This document shows positions 8,112-18,387 of a stretch of 64,000 nt of DNA, one piece after another (the stretch's first letter is position 1; every line of letters begins with the position of its first letter). The notes under the pieces were generated by a model. It was not told where the DNA came from. It worked only from the letters and a program-made list of their open reading frames with translations, and ran no database searches. The stretch is taken from NCBI GenBank assembly GCA_045647865.1, contig JAZRMW010000001.1, forward strand, positions 4,663 to 68,662, read 5' to 3'. This stretch comes from Phocaeicola_A sp045647865 (lineage in GTDB: Bacteria; Bacteroidota; Bacteroidia; Bacteroidales; Bacteroidaceae). The translations under genes and the position numbers were made by a program.

Positions 8112-9047
8112 ATGAAAAAGGAGAAGCAACATATTATCACTGCTGATGGCTATCACGTACCTGTGATGTTGGACGAGACAGTAGATGGAATGAACATCAG
8201 TTCAGGTGGCATCTATGTAGATCTGACATTGGGGGGAGCCGGACATTCCCGTGAAATCCTTGCACGCATGGATTGTTCAGCACACCTCTATGGATTTGAC
8301 CAAGATGAAGATGCCGAACAAAACATCCCTAACGACAACCGCTTCACTTTTGTACGCAGTAATTTTAGATATCTAACAAACTTCATGCGCTACCATGGAG
8401 TAAACGGTAAAGTAGATGCAATCTTAGCAGACTTGGGAGTTTCATCACACCATTTTGACGACTCAGAACGTGGATTCTCTTTCCGTTTTGACGGCAAACT
8501 GGACATGCGCATGAACAAACGTGCCGGGCAAACTGCAGCAGAGTTGATCAATACACTACCAGAAGAGAAATTAGCAGATATCTTCTACCTTTACGGAGAA
8601 CTCAAGAACAGTCGTAAACTGGCTTCAGTAATTACCAAAGCACGCGCTATCAAGAAAATCGAGACAATAGGCGATTTCTTAGAAATAATCAAGCCTCTAT
8701 TTGGCCGTGAGCGTGAAAAGAAGGAATTGGCCAAGGTCTTCCAAGCATTACGCATTGAAGTAAACCAAGAGATGGAAGCTCTACGAGAAATGTTGGAATC
8801 GGCAATCCAAACCCTTAAACCGGGAGGCCGCTTGGTCATCATTACATACCATTCATTAGAAGACCGCATGGTGAAAAACATCATGCGTACCGGTAATGTT
8901 GAAGGACGAGCAGAACAAGATTTCTTTGGTCGTATGCAATCACCATTACGCCCTGTGAACAACAAAGTAATTATCCCCTGTGAAGAAGAATTGCAACGCA
9001 ACCCCCGCTCACGCAGTGCAAAGCTAAGAATCGCAGAAAAGCTATAG
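8112..9047 (+). CDS. rsmH: 16S rRNA (cytosine-1402-N4)-methyltransferase
   Basis: A 311-residue SAM-dependent methyltransferase, formerly MraW, that methylates N4 of C1402 in 16S rRNA. It starts with the family motif HVPVMLDETVDGM; the SAM-binding loop is VDLTLGGAGHSREIL, and LGVSSHHFDDSERGFSFR and YHSLEDRMVK are the conserved RsmH blocks around the substrate site. The length matches the family. It sits between mraZ and ftsL, the standard order; ftsL starts 7 bases after its stop. Confidence 0.96.
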   Translation: MKKEKQHIITADGYHVPVMLDETVDGMNISSGGIYVDLTLGGAGHSREILARMDCSAHLYGFDQDEDAEQNIPNDNRFTFVRSNFRYLTNFMRYHGVNGKVDAILADLGVSSHHFDDSERGFSFRFDGKLDMRMNKRAGQTAAELINTLPEEKLADIFYLYGELKNSRKLASVITKARAIKKIETIGDFLEIIKPLFGREREKKELAKVFQALRIEVNQEMEALREMLESAIQTLKPGGRLVIITYHSLEDRMVKNIMRTGNVEGRAEQDFFGRMQSPLRPVNNKVIIPCEEELQRNPRSRSAKLRIAEKL

Positions 9048-9054
9048 ACATGAT

Positions 9055-9441
9055 ATGGAAACCCCCGAAAAGCAACTAGTTGTCACAGCCGAAAACCCTT
9101 CTGTCAAAGAAGAGGCTTCTCCCACAGGGAAGAAACTATCTTTAAAAAGTATCTTCCTAGGCGATTTCTTAATCAACGATTTCCTGCGACGCCAAGCAGG
9201 ATTACTTGCATTGATTGTTCTGTTTACGGTCATCTATATCAGCAACAGGTATTCATGCCAACAGGAAATGATAGAGATAGACCTTTTACGCAAACAACTG
9301 ACCGACATAAAATATGATGCCTTGACACGCTCCAGTGAACTGACGGAACGCACCCGTCAATCGCGCATCGAGGAATACGTATCGGCAAAAAACAGCGAAT
9401 TACAAACATCAACAGCTCCACCATATATCATAGAAGAGTAA
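9055..9441 (+). CDS. ftsL: FtsL-like cell-division protein
   Basis: A 128-residue single-pass membrane protein. A charged cytoplasmic region of about 50 residues is followed by one hydrophobic segment (QAGLLALIVLFTVIYIS, about 56-72) and a helical, probably coiled-coil periplasmic tail (about 73-120). FtsL forms a complex with FtsQ and FtsB that controls FtsW/FtsI activity at the septum. Sequence conservation is low in this family, so the call rests on topology, size and position between rsmH and ftsI. The long cytoplasmic tail is typical of Bacteroidetes versions. Confidence 0.85.
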   Translation: METPEKQLVVTAENPSVKEEASPTGKKLSLKSIFLGDFLINDFLRRQAGLLALIVLFTVIYISNRYSCQQEMIEIDLLRKQLTDIKYDALTRSSELTERTRQSRIEEYVSAKNSELQTSTAPPYIIEE

Positions 9442-9455
9442 GAGAAGGAATAAGC

Positions 9456-11609
9456 ATGGATTTCAAAAAGAGCACATCAACCCGTTATTTAGCCATTGTC
9501 GCCCTTATGGTGATAGTGGCCATCTCCATTATTGTACGTGCCGGATTCCTTATGTTTGCCAAACGAGACTTCTGGGAACAAGTGGCAGCACGCTTTGTCA
9601 AAGAGGATGTCATCGTAAAACCTACTCGCGGAAATATTCTTTCCGCAGACGGACAACTCATGGCAAGCAGCCTTCCAGAATACCGCATATACTTGGATTT
9701 CATGACTTCTGAATCCAAGAACTTCCCTGAACGAAGGGAAAAAGACCAGTATAGACGCGATACATTGATAAAAAACAATTTAGATTCTATCTGTAGAGGA
9801 TTGCATCGAATCTTCCCAGACAAAAGTGTCGCAGAGTTCAAGGCCCATATCCTCAAAGGACGGGCCAAAGGGAGTAGAAATTGGCCTATCTACCCCCAAC
9901 GTATATCCTATATACAATATAAAGAAGTGAAAAAACTACCGGTATTCCGCCTGAACCAATATCGTGGTGGATTCATCGGAAAAATATTCAATCGACGCAA
10001 AAAGCCTTTCGGCTCTTTGGCCATGCGTACTTTAGGTGATACATTCATTGGTTATCCTGATTCAGCCAAAAATGGATTAGAATTAGCTTATGACTCTATC
10101 TTAAAGGGAAAGACAGGACTCACTCACCGACAAAAGGTGATGAATAAATATCTGAACATCGTCGATGTACCTGCCGTAGATGGATGTGACATTGTAAGTA
10201 CAATCAATGTCAACATGCAAGATATTGCGGAAAAAGCCTTATTGGACAAAATGAAAGAGCTGAATGCCGACATGGGAGTGGTAATCCTGATGGAAGTGGC
10301 TACAGGCGAAGTTCGAGCGATTGTAAACATGAGCAAGGCTGGCGATGGCGAATATTACGAAATGAACAACCATGCCATATCCACCAGAATGGAACCTGGT
10401 TCAACGTTCAAAACAGCATCCATGCTTGTTGCTCTGGATGACGGAATAGTAGATACAACAGCCATTGTAGATACAGGAAATGGAATTTATCAAATGCACG
10501 GAAGTCCGATGAAAGACCATAACTGGTACAGAGGAGGTTACCAGAAGATTACACTTCAACAGATCATGGGATATTCATCGAACATCGGTGTATCACGCAT
10601 CATTGATGAAAATTACGCTAAAAAACCTACCAAATTTGTGGAAGGATTATATCGTGTAGGCATCGGAGAAGACCTCAAATTGGATATTCCAGGATATCTG
10701 CCTCCCCAAATCCGATATCCTAATAAAAATAATTGGTGGAAAACGACTCTACCTTGGATGTCTATCGGGTATGAAACACAAATTGCCCCAATCAACACAT
10801 TGGCCTTTTATAATGCGATAGCGAACAATGGGGTAATGGTAAAACCACGTTTCGTCAAAGCCATCATGAAAGAGGGAAAAATCATAGAAGAATTCCCTGT
10901 AGAAGTCTTGAAAGAATCAATTTGTTCCACTAATGCCCTCAATCAGATGCAAAACATCTTGGAAGGTGTTGTCAGCAAAGGGCTTGGCAAACAGGCTGGT
11001 TCCAAACAATTCCATGTATCCGGCAAGACTGGTACAGCTCTGGTTTCTCAAGGAAAAAGTGGATACAAAGGTGGAAGTACACAGTACTTAGTCAGCTTTT
11101 GTGGATATTTTCCATCAGAAAGCCCTAAATACAGCTGTATCGTTGCCATCCGGAAACCGGGTTATCCTGCCTCTGGTGGAAGTATGGCAGGACCTGTATT
11201 CAGCCGAATAGCAGAACGAGTAATGGCAGGAAGTCTGAAACGAGACATTACAGAGGCCATAGACAGCAACGCCGTAGTCATTCCGAATGTAAAGAACGGC
11301 AACTTGAACGAAGCGCGCTTCATCCTACAGGAATTAGATATAGAAAACGAATGGGAAGGCAAATATGATAAAGAAAATGCATACGGAAAAACCGCAACAA
11401 ATACAGACGGAGTGGTGCTGACCCGAATGGATTTGGTCAAAGAGAGAGTGCCAGATGTAAAAGGTATGGGCGCCAAAGATGCCGTATATCTAATGGAAAA
11501 AAGCGGATTAAAAGTCATATTGAATGGAACAGGTAAAGTTCACAGCCAAAGCATTCCAGCTGGGAATCGGATTACCAAAGAACAAACAGTCAGACTAACG
11601 CTAAAGTAA
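9456..11609 (+). CDS. ftsI: Septal peptidoglycan transpeptidase (PBP3) with PASTA domain
   Basis: A 717-residue class B penicillin-binding protein that cross-links septal peptidoglycan in the periplasm as partner of FtsW. A membrane anchor lies at about residues 13-33, then a PBP dimerisation domain, then the transpeptidase with S316-T-F-K319 (nucleophile S316), S374-S-N376 and K524-T-G526. The C-terminal ~60 residues (VPDVKGMGAKDAVYLMEKSG onward) form a PASTA-like domain, absent from E. coli FtsI but common in Bacteroidetes and Gram-positives. It follows ftsL by 14 bases. Confidence 0.96.
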   Translation: MDFKKSTSTRYLAIVALMVIVAISIIVRAGFLMFAKRDFWEQVAARFVKEDVIVKPTRGNILSADGQLMASSLPEYRIYLDFMTSESKNFPERREKDQYRRDTLIKNNLDSICRGLHRIFPDKSVAEFKAHILKGRAKGSRNWPIYPQRISYIQYKEVKKLPVFRLNQYRGGFIGKIFNRRKKPFGSLAMRTLGDTFIGYPDSAKNGLELAYDSILKGKTGLTHRQKVMNKYLNIVDVPAVDGCDIVSTINVNMQDIAEKALLDKMKELNADMGVVILMEVATGEVRAIVNMSKAGDGEYYEMNNHAISTRMEPGSTFKTASMLVALDDGIVDTTAIVDTGNGIYQMHGSPMKDHNWYRGGYQKITLQQIMGYSSNIGVSRIIDENYAKKPTKFVEGLYRVGIGEDLKLDIPGYLPPQIRYPNKNNWWKTTLPWMSIGYETQIAPINTLAFYNAIANNGVMVKPRFVKAIMKEGKIIEEFPVEVLKESICSTNALNQMQNILEGVVSKGLGKQAGSKQFHVSGKTGTALVSQGKSGYKGGSTQYLVSFCGYFPSESPKYSCIVAIRKPGYPASGGSMAGPVFSRIAERVMAGSLKRDITEAIDSNAVVIPNVKNGNLNEARFILQELDIENEWEGKYDKENAYGKTATNTDGVVLTRMDLVKERVPDVKGMGAKDAVYLMEKSGLKVILNGTGKVHSQSIPAGNRITKEQTVRLTLK

Positions 11610-11643
11610 CAAACAAGGTATAAACCCAATAAATAAAGCAATA

Positions 11644-13095
11644 ATGAAACTACAAGAATTGATCCAAGGCCTTCCAATAAAGGCTGTTACCGGAACAAAA
11701 GACATAGACATATATGGTGTAAACATTGATTCGCGCCAAATCAAAGAAGGACATTTGTTCATTGCGATGAAAGGAACACAGGCCGATGGACATTCTTTCA
11801 TTGACAAGGCTATAGAAAATGGTGCATGTGCCATACTCTGCGAAACAATGCCGAAAAATGTACAAAATCATACCGTGACATTCGTCCAAGTAGATAATAC
11901 AGAAAAGATTGCCGGCATAGTGTCCACCCGTTTCTATGGAAACCCAACTCAAAAACTAAAATTAGTCGGAGTAACAGGCACCAATGGGAAAACGACCATA
12001 GCCACACTGCTTTACCAAATGTTCCGCCAAATGGGGCATAAAGTGGGATTACTTTCTACCGTATGCAACTATATCAACGAGAAAGCGATACCTGCCACAC
12101 ATACCACCCCTGACCCTATAACATTGAACCAATTATTGGGAGAAATGGCAGACTCCGGATGCGAATATGCCTTCATGGAAGTAAGTTCACATTCAGTAGC
12201 CCAACATCGTATTGCAGGATTGGAATTTGCTGGGGGTATTTTTACCAACTTGACACGCGACCATTTGGATTACCACAAAACTGTGGATAATTATCTGAAA
12301 GCAAAAAAAATGTTCTTTGACAATCTTCCCCAAGGAGCATTTGCCGTTACCAATGCGGATGATAAGAATGGATTAGTAATGACACAAAATACACAAGCAA
12401 CGGTCAAGAGTTATTCCCTCAGAAGTTTGTGCGACTTTAAAGGACGCATCTTGGAAGACCATTTTGAAGGTATGCTCATTGATTTTAACGGAATAGAAAC
12501 TGCAGTACAATTCATCGGTCATTTTAATGCAAGCAATTTATTAGCTGTATTTGGAACAGCAATCATGTTAGGTAAGGAACCAGAAGAGACCCTGCGTGTC
12601 ATGAGTACATTGAAGCCTGTCTCAGGACGTTTTGAGACCATACGTGCACCCAAAGGATATACGGCAATCGTTGATTATGCCCATACACCTGATGCCATAG
12701 CAAATGTCCTTGCAGCCATACACGAAGTACTGTGCGGACGAGGCCAAATCATTACCATAGTCGGTGCAGGAGGAAATCGGGACAAAGGAAAACGTCCACT
12801 GATGGCCAAAGAAGCTGTAAAAGGCAGCAATCGTGTCATCATTACTTCAGACAATCCACGCTTCGAAGAACCAGCAGACATCATCCGTGACATGATGGAA
12901 GGTCTTACAGAAGAGGAACGTACAAATGTATTAACCATCACTGACCGCCGCGAAGCCATACGTGCAGCCTGCATGATGGCAGGAAAAGAAGACGTCATCC
13001 TTATTGCTGGAAAAGGTCATGAAGACTATCAGGATATAAAAGGGGTGAAACATCATTTCGATGATAAAGAAGAGGTCAAAAAGGCAATGGGATGA
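11644..13095 (+). CDS. murE: UDP-MurNAc-tripeptide ligase, diaminopimelate-adding
   Basis: A 483-residue Mur ligase that adds the third amino acid to UDP-MurNAc-L-Ala-D-Glu using ATP. The P-loop is GTNGKTTIA (about residue 113), and VSSHSVAQHRIAG and YAHTPDA are Mur-ligase blocks. The specificity motif SDNPRFEEP contains DNPR, the signature of meso-diaminopimelate enzymes, as opposed to lysine-adding ones. This agrees with a Gram-negative cell wall. Cytoplasmic; 34 bases after ftsI. Confidence 0.96.
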   Translation: MKLQELIQGLPIKAVTGTKDIDIYGVNIDSRQIKEGHLFIAMKGTQADGHSFIDKAIENGACAILCETMPKNVQNHTVTFVQVDNTEKIAGIVSTRFYGNPTQKLKLVGVTGTNGKTTIATLLYQMFRQMGHKVGLLSTVCNYINEKAIPATHTTPDPITLNQLLGEMADSGCEYAFMEVSSHSVAQHRIAGLEFAGGIFTNLTRDHLDYHKTVDNYLKAKKMFFDNLPQGAFAVTNADDKNGLVMTQNTQATVKSYSLRSLCDFKGRILEDHFEGMLIDFNGIETAVQFIGHFNASNLLAVFGTAIMLGKEPEETLRVMSTLKPVSGRFETIRAPKGYTAIVDYAHTPDAIANVLAAIHEVLCGRGQIITIVGAGGNRDKGKRPLMAKEAVKGSNRVIITSDNPRFEEPADIIRDMMEGLTEEERTNVLTITDRREAIRAACMMAGKEDVILIAGKGHEDYQDIKGVKHHFDDKEEVKKAMG

Positions 13096-13160
13096 CAAAT
13101 CCTTCTACAAGAGCGAAATCAAGACACCACTATAGATAACAAAGAGCAAAGAAATATATT

Positions 13161-14429
13161 ATGTTATACTACTTATTCAAATATTTGGAACAAATGGAAG
13201 TGCCAGGCGCACGAATGATGGGATATGTATCGTTCCGTTCACTAATGGCCGTCATCTTAGCACTTCTCATTTCTGCCATTTTCGGTGAATATTTCATCCG
13301 ATTACTGAAACGGAAACAAATAACCGAGACACAGCGCGATGCCAGCATCGACCCTTTTGGGGTTGAAAAGAAAGGGGTTCCCTCCATGGGAGGTGTTATC
13401 ATCATTGTCGCCATCTTAATTCCCTGCCTGTTACTTGGAAAGTTAGAAAACATCTACATGCAACTGATGTTGATAACAACTGTATGGTTGGGTGCTTTAG
13501 GATTTGCAGACGACTACATCAAAATCTTCCACCATAACAAAGAAGGATTACAAGGAAAATTCAAGATTGTAGGACAAGTTGGATTAGGTCTTATCGTAGG
13601 ATTGACTTTATACCTCAGCCCCAATGTCGTCATTCGGGAAAATGTGGAGGTGAACCGCCAAGGCGAACAGACAGAAGTCGTACACAAAGTGGAAAATCAA
13701 AAATCTACCAAAACAACTATACCTTTCTTCAAGAACAACAACCTAGACTATGCAGATTTAGTCGGATTCATGGGCGAACATGCACAAACTGCCGGATGGG
13801 TATTATTCGTCATCGTTACCATTTTTGTAGTGACTGCAGTATCAAATGGTGCCAACCTTAATGACGGTATGGATGGCATGGCAGCAGGAAACTCGGCTAT
13901 CATAGGTGTCACATTAGGTATATTAGCCTACGTATCAAGCCATACCAACTATGCCAGCTATCTGAACATCATGTATATACCTGGCAGTGAAGAGATGGTA
14001 ATATTCATTTGTGCCTTTATCGGTGCACTCATCGGATTCTTATGGTATAATGCATTTCCTGCACAAGTCTTTATGGGAGATACAGGAAGCCTTACTATCG
14101 GAGGAATCATCGCAGTATTTGCCATCATCATCCACAAGGAGCTACTCATCCCCATCCTGTGCGGAGTCTTTCTCGTAGAAAATCTTAGTGTCATACTACA
14201 AGTGAAATACTTCCAAAGCGGGAAGAAAAAAGGACGCAAACAACGGATATTCAAACGAACACCTATACATGACCATTTTCGTACACTACCTACAATGCTC
14301 GATCCCGAGTGTCGTTATATCATAAAGAAACCAGATGCAGTGTTTCATGAATCGAAAATAACAGTCAGATTTTGGATTGTCACCATCATGTTGGCAGCCA
14401 TAACAATCATCACCCTGAAAATGAGATAA
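13161..14429 (+). CDS. mraY: Phospho-MurNAc-pentapeptide translocase
   Basis: A 422-residue polytopic membrane enzyme that transfers phospho-MurNAc-pentapeptide to undecaprenyl phosphate, giving lipid I. Conserved acidic and basic motifs are present: KKGVPSMGGVII, LGFADDYIKIFHHNKEGL, NLNDGMDGMAAG and RTPIHDHF near the C-terminus. Compared with E. coli MraY (360 residues) there is an insertion around residues 160-200 (ENVEVNRQGEQTEVVHKVEN), predicted extracytoplasmic, as in other Bacteroidetes. It is placed between murE and murD. Confidence 0.95.
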   Translation: MLYYLFKYLEQMEVPGARMMGYVSFRSLMAVILALLISAIFGEYFIRLLKRKQITETQRDASIDPFGVEKKGVPSMGGVIIIVAILIPCLLLGKLENIYMQLMLITTVWLGALGFADDYIKIFHHNKEGLQGKFKIVGQVGLGLIVGLTLYLSPNVVIRENVEVNRQGEQTEVVHKVENQKSTKTTIPFFKNNNLDYADLVGFMGEHAQTAGWVLFVIVTIFVVTAVSNGANLNDGMDGMAAGNSAIIGVTLGILAYVSSHTNYASYLNIMYIPGSEEMVIFICAFIGALIGFLWYNAFPAQVFMGDTGSLTIGGIIAVFAIIIHKELLIPILCGVFLVENLSVILQVKYFQSGKKKGRKQRIFKRTPIHDHFRTLPTMLDPECRYIIKKPDAVFHESKITVRFWIVTIMLAAITIITLKMR

Positions 14430-14505
14430 TGACTAAAAAGTGATGAGCTACCAATTACAAGTATCCATGTGACACTGGTAAGTTCGCAACTTATAACTAT
14501 TATAA

Positions 14506-15855
14506 ATGACAACACATACAATGAAAAAACGTATCGTTATACTTGGAGCCGGAGAGAGTGGAGCCGGTGCTGCCGTTTTAGCCAAAGTCAAAGGAATGGA
14601 CACCTTCGTAAGCGACACGGCATCCATCAAACCACAATATAAAGAATTAATGGACCACTATGGTATTCCTTGGGAAGAAGGCAAACATACGGAAGAACTT
14701 ATATTGAATGCCGATGAAATCGTCAAGAGCCCAGGTATTCCTTCTGATGCACCAATGGTAAAGAAGGTTAGAGAACAAGGAATCCCTGTCATCTCAGAAA
14801 TAGAGTTTGCCGGACGTTATACAGATGCCAAAATGATATGTATTACAGGTAGTAACGGAAAAACGACGACAACATCGCTCATTTACCATATATTCAAGAG
14901 TGCCGGACTAAACGTAGGATTAGCAGGAAATATCGGCAAAAGTTTAGCATTGCAGGTTGCTGAAGAGAACTATGATTATTACATCATAGAGCTAAGCAGT
15001 TTCCAGTTGGACAACATGTACAATTTCCGGGCAAACATCGCCGTACTGATGAATATAACTCCTGATCATCTGGATCGATACGGAGGAGAAATGCAAAACT
15101 ACGTGGATGCCAAATTCCGTATTTTACAAAATCAAACAGAGGATGACGCCTTTGTTTTTTGGAATGACGACCCTGTCATCCGACAAGAATTGGAGAAATA
15201 TGGCATTCATGCACAACTTTTTCCTTTCGCATTGGTCAAAGAAAAAGGATTGGCAGCCTATTTGGAACAAGAGGAACTGCATTTCAGTGAACCGGCCGGA
15301 TTCAATATGGAACAAGAAGAGTTGGCTCTTACCGGAGTCCATAATCTCTACAACTCCATGGCAGCAGGAATCTCTGCGAAATTAGCAGGCATACGCAAAG
15401 AGGATATACGTCGAGCATTAGGAACATTCCAAGGTGTTGAACACCGTTTGGAGCGAGTATGTCGCGTACGCGGTGTAGAATACATCAATGATTCCAAAGC
15501 CACAAATGTCAATTCATGTTGGTATGCTCTACAAAGTATGAAAACTCCCACCATTCTGATTCTTGGTGGGAAAGACAAAGGCAATGACTACACTGAGATA
15601 CTCGACTTGGTAAAGGAAAAATGCAAAGGTCTCGTTTACCTGGGATTACACAACGAAAAATTGCACAATTTCTTTGATTCGTTAGGATTACCTGTTGCTG
15701 ATGTACAAAGCATGAAAGATGCAGTAGAAGCCGCCAGTCACATGGCAGAAGCAGGAGATACTGTACTATTGAGTCCATGTTGTGCCAGTTTCGACCTCTT
15801 CAACAGTTATGAAGACAGAGGCAAACAGTTCAAAGACTGTGTAAGAAAACTCTAA
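14506..15855 (+). CDS. murD: UDP-MurNAc-alanine--D-glutamate ligase
   Basis: A 449-residue Mur ligase that adds D-glutamate to UDP-MurNAc-L-Ala with ATP. The N-terminal nucleotide-sugar domain begins RIVILGAGESGAGAAVLAK; the P-loop is GSNGKTTTT (about residue 115); ELSSFQLD, NITPDHLDRY and NDSKATN are conserved ligase motifs. Two close starts exist, ATG 14506 and ATG 14521; either gives a complete protein. Cytoplasmic, within the cluster. Confidence 0.95.
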   Translation: MTTHTMKKRIVILGAGESGAGAAVLAKVKGMDTFVSDTASIKPQYKELMDHYGIPWEEGKHTEELILNADEIVKSPGIPSDAPMVKKVREQGIPVISEIEFAGRYTDAKMICITGSNGKTTTTSLIYHIFKSAGLNVGLAGNIGKSLALQVAEENYDYYIIELSSFQLDNMYNFRANIAVLMNITPDHLDRYGGEMQNYVDAKFRILQNQTEDDAFVFWNDDPVIRQELEKYGIHAQLFPFALVKEKGLAAYLEQEELHFSEPAGFNMEQEELALTGVHNLYNSMAAGISAKLAGIRKEDIRRALGTFQGVEHRLERVCRVRGVEYINDSKATNVNSCWYALQSMKTPTILILGGKDKGNDYTEILDLVKEKCKGLVYLGLHNEKLHNFFDSLGLPVADVQSMKDAVEAASHMAEAGDTVLLSPCCASFDLFNSYEDRGKQFKDCVRKL

Positions 15856-15926
15856 TGCACCGAATGGTGAGCAACAAACGTAATCCATACAAAACACGTC
15901 ACCCGCATAACTTAAATAAATGATAT

Positions 15927-17204
15927 ATGGACTTATTAAAATCTCTTTTTAAGGGCGATAAGGTCATCTGGGTTGTATTCTTGATGCTGTGTTTGATATC
16001 AGTAATTGAGGTATTCAGTGCTGCCAGTACGCTCACTTATAAAAGCGGAAATTTTTTGGCTCCCATATCAACACACTGTACATACATGATGTTAGGAGCA
16101 GGAGTTGTACTTCTTGTACATAAAATACCCTGCAAATGGTTTAGACTAATCCCCGTACTGACCCTTCCTACAGCTATTGTATTGTTAATTATAGCCATGT
16201 TTTTCGTAGAAAAAGTGAATGCTGCCGGACGGTGGATTCCCATATTTGGCATTCAATTCCAACCTTCTGAGTTAGGAAAAATGGCAGTAATTACATCTAC
16301 AGCCCTTATTCTGTCTATGATGCAAGGTGAACATAGGGCACATCCCAAGGCCTTCAAATACATCTTATGGATTACAGGAATCATATGTGCACTTATCGCT
16401 CCCGAGAACTTTTCAACGGCAGGAATGCTATTTGGCGTGACTGTATTAATGATGTACATAGGTCGCGTATCATTGAGGCAAATAGGAAAGATGTTGGGCC
16501 TTATTGCTTTGGTCATAGGAGTATCAGGTGCCGCATTGTTTATCACCCCCAATGAAGTTTTGGATGAGATACCAGGTCTGCATCGTGCTGTGACATGGAA
16601 AAACCGACTGGCAGAATTCGGCAACGGAGCCGATGTTTCCCCTCAAGACTATGATATTGACAAGAATGCACAAGTGGCACATGCCAACATAGCGATAGCA
16701 ACAAGTCATCTAATTGGCAAGATGCCGGGAAATTCAGTAGAACGGGATTTCTTGTCGCAAGCATTCTCAGACTTCATCTACGCTATCATTATTGAGGAAT
16801 TGGGACTGATAGGAGGAGGTTTTGTAGCACTACTTTACATCATTCTATTGCTGAGGGTCGGTCGCATTGCGGGTCAATGTGACAAAAAATACCTGTCGCT
16901 ACTTATCATGGGACTGGCATTACTACTCGTAAGCCAAGCCTTGTTGAATATGATGGTAGCAGTAGGACTATTCCCTGTAACCGGCCAACCTTTACCACTA
17001 ATCAGTAAAGGAGGAACTTCCACACTTATCAACTGTGCATACATCGGAATCATTCTTAGTGTAAGCCGATACGTAGATGCTTCTAAAAAGGAAAAAATCA
17101 ATTCAGAGGAAAATGACTTTAAGGTGAATCAAGACCTACAAGAAATTGAGAATTCGGAAGAAATAGAGGAACCCATACAAACAGTTCCCATTTCCTGTCC
17201 TTGA
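15927..17204 (+). CDS. ftsW: Septal peptidoglycan glycosyltransferase / lipid II polymerase
   Basis: A 425-residue SEDS-family membrane protein with about ten predicted spans that polymerises lipid II at the septum with FtsI. Family signatures visible are NAAGRWIPIFGIQFQPSELGK (the long loop after span 4) and GLFPVTGQPLPLISKGGTS near the C-terminal spans. A charged cytoplasmic tail of about 45 residues (KKEKINSEENDFKVNQ onward) follows the last span. It lies between murD and murG, as usual. Confidence 0.95.
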   Translation: MDLLKSLFKGDKVIWVVFLMLCLISVIEVFSAASTLTYKSGNFLAPISTHCTYMMLGAGVVLLVHKIPCKWFRLIPVLTLPTAIVLLIIAMFFVEKVNAAGRWIPIFGIQFQPSELGKMAVITSTALILSMMQGEHRAHPKAFKYILWITGIICALIAPENFSTAGMLFGVTVLMMYIGRVSLRQIGKMLGLIALVIGVSGAALFITPNEVLDEIPGLHRAVTWKNRLAEFGNGADVSPQDYDIDKNAQVAHANIAIATSHLIGKMPGNSVERDFLSQAFSDFIYAIIIEELGLIGGGFVALLYIILLLRVGRIAGQCDKKYLSLLIMGLALLLVSQALLNMMVAVGLFPVTGQPLPLISKGGTSTLINCAYIGIILSVSRYVDASKKEKINSEENDFKVNQDLQEIENSEEIEEPIQTVPISCP

Positions 17205-17222
17205 AAATACAAAAACCCATAA

Positions 17223-18368
17223 ATGCATCAATCAATGAAGAAAGACAGCATTAGAATAATCATCAGCGGCGGCGGAACAGGTGGCCATATATTTCCTGCA
17301 ATAGCAATAGCCGGTGCCTTGAAGAAAAAATTTCCCAAGGTAGAAATTCTGTTCGTTGGAGCCGAAGGACGCATGGAGATGCAACGTGTCCCAGCAGCAG
17401 GTTACAAAATAGAAGGTTTACCCATTTGCGGATTGGACAGAAAGAACCTTCTAAAGAATTTTGCTGTACTATTCAAATTCGTAAAAAGCGGATGGATGGC
17501 ACGGAATATCATCAAGGAATTCCGTCCACACGTTGCTGTAGGAGTAGGAGGATATGCCAGTGGACCGACATTGAAAGTTGCATCCATGATGGGAATCCCC
17601 ACTCTGATACAAGAGCAGAATTCTTACGCCGGTGTAACAAACAAGATGTTGGCCAAAGGAGCACATCGCATTTGTGTCGCATACGAAGGGATGGAACGCT
17701 TCTTCCCCAAAGCCAAAATAATGCTTACCGGTAATCCCATCCGCCAAGGATTAGCAGAGAATAATATCACACGGGAAGAAGGCATCAAAGCATTCGGATT
17801 GGATCCGGAAAAACGAACTATACTTATTGTTGGGGGCAGTTTGGGTGCACGCACTATGAACGAAAGCATTCTGAAACATTTAGACAAAGTGGCAGAATCA
17901 AATGTCCAGTTCATTTGGCAAACAGGGAAATACTACCACAAAGAAATTCTGGAACGACTGAACCGGCATAAGAATATACCAACACTGTATGTCACCGACT
18001 TTATTTCACGAATGGATGAAGCGTATGCCGCTGCAGATCTTGTCATCTCTCGCGCAGGGGCCGGTTCCATCTCAGAGTTTTGTGTGTTGAAGAAACCTGT
18101 TATTTTGGTTCCATCACCCAATGTGGCAGAAGACCATCAAACCCAAAATGCATTGGCTTTAGTGAACAAACAGGCTGCGCTCTATATCAAAGATGCCGAA
18201 GCACCAGACATTTTGATTGACAAAGCAATCGAAACTGTTGCTGATACTAACTTATTGGAAGAACTAAGCCATAATATCACGACAATGGCATTCACCAATT
18301 CTGCCGAAGTAATTGCAGATGAGGTGTATAATTTGGCAAAAAAGTACAAGGAAACAAATGGTCAGTAA
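17223..18368 (+). CDS. murG: Lipid II synthase (UDP-GlcNAc:lipid I transferase)
   Basis: A 381-residue GT28 glycosyltransferase with a GT-B fold that adds GlcNAc to lipid I on the inner face of the membrane. Motifs are GGGTGGHIFPAIAIA (phosphate-binding, N-terminal), YASGPTLKVA, EQNSYAGVTNK, and the UDP-GlcNAc site SRAGAGSISEF. An in-frame ATG at 17235 is an alternative start. The end overlaps the longest possible murC reading frame. Confidence 0.95.
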   Translation: MHQSMKKDSIRIIISGGGTGGHIFPAIAIAGALKKKFPKVEILFVGAEGRMEMQRVPAAGYKIEGLPICGLDRKNLLKNFAVLFKFVKSGWMARNIIKEFRPHVAVGVGGYASGPTLKVASMMGIPTLIQEQNSYAGVTNKMLAKGAHRICVAYEGMERFFPKAKIMLTGNPIRQGLAENNITREEGIKAFGLDPEKRTILIVGGSLGARTMNESILKHLDKVAESNVQFIWQTGKYYHKEILERLNRHKNIPTLYVTDFISRMDEAYAAADLVISRAGAGSISEFCVLKKPVILVPSPNVAEDHQTQNALALVNKQAALYIKDAEAPDILIDKAIETVADTNLLEELSHNITTMAFTNSAEVIADEVYNLAKKYKETNGQ

Positions 18369-18387
18369 AATAATAGTAGATAATAAG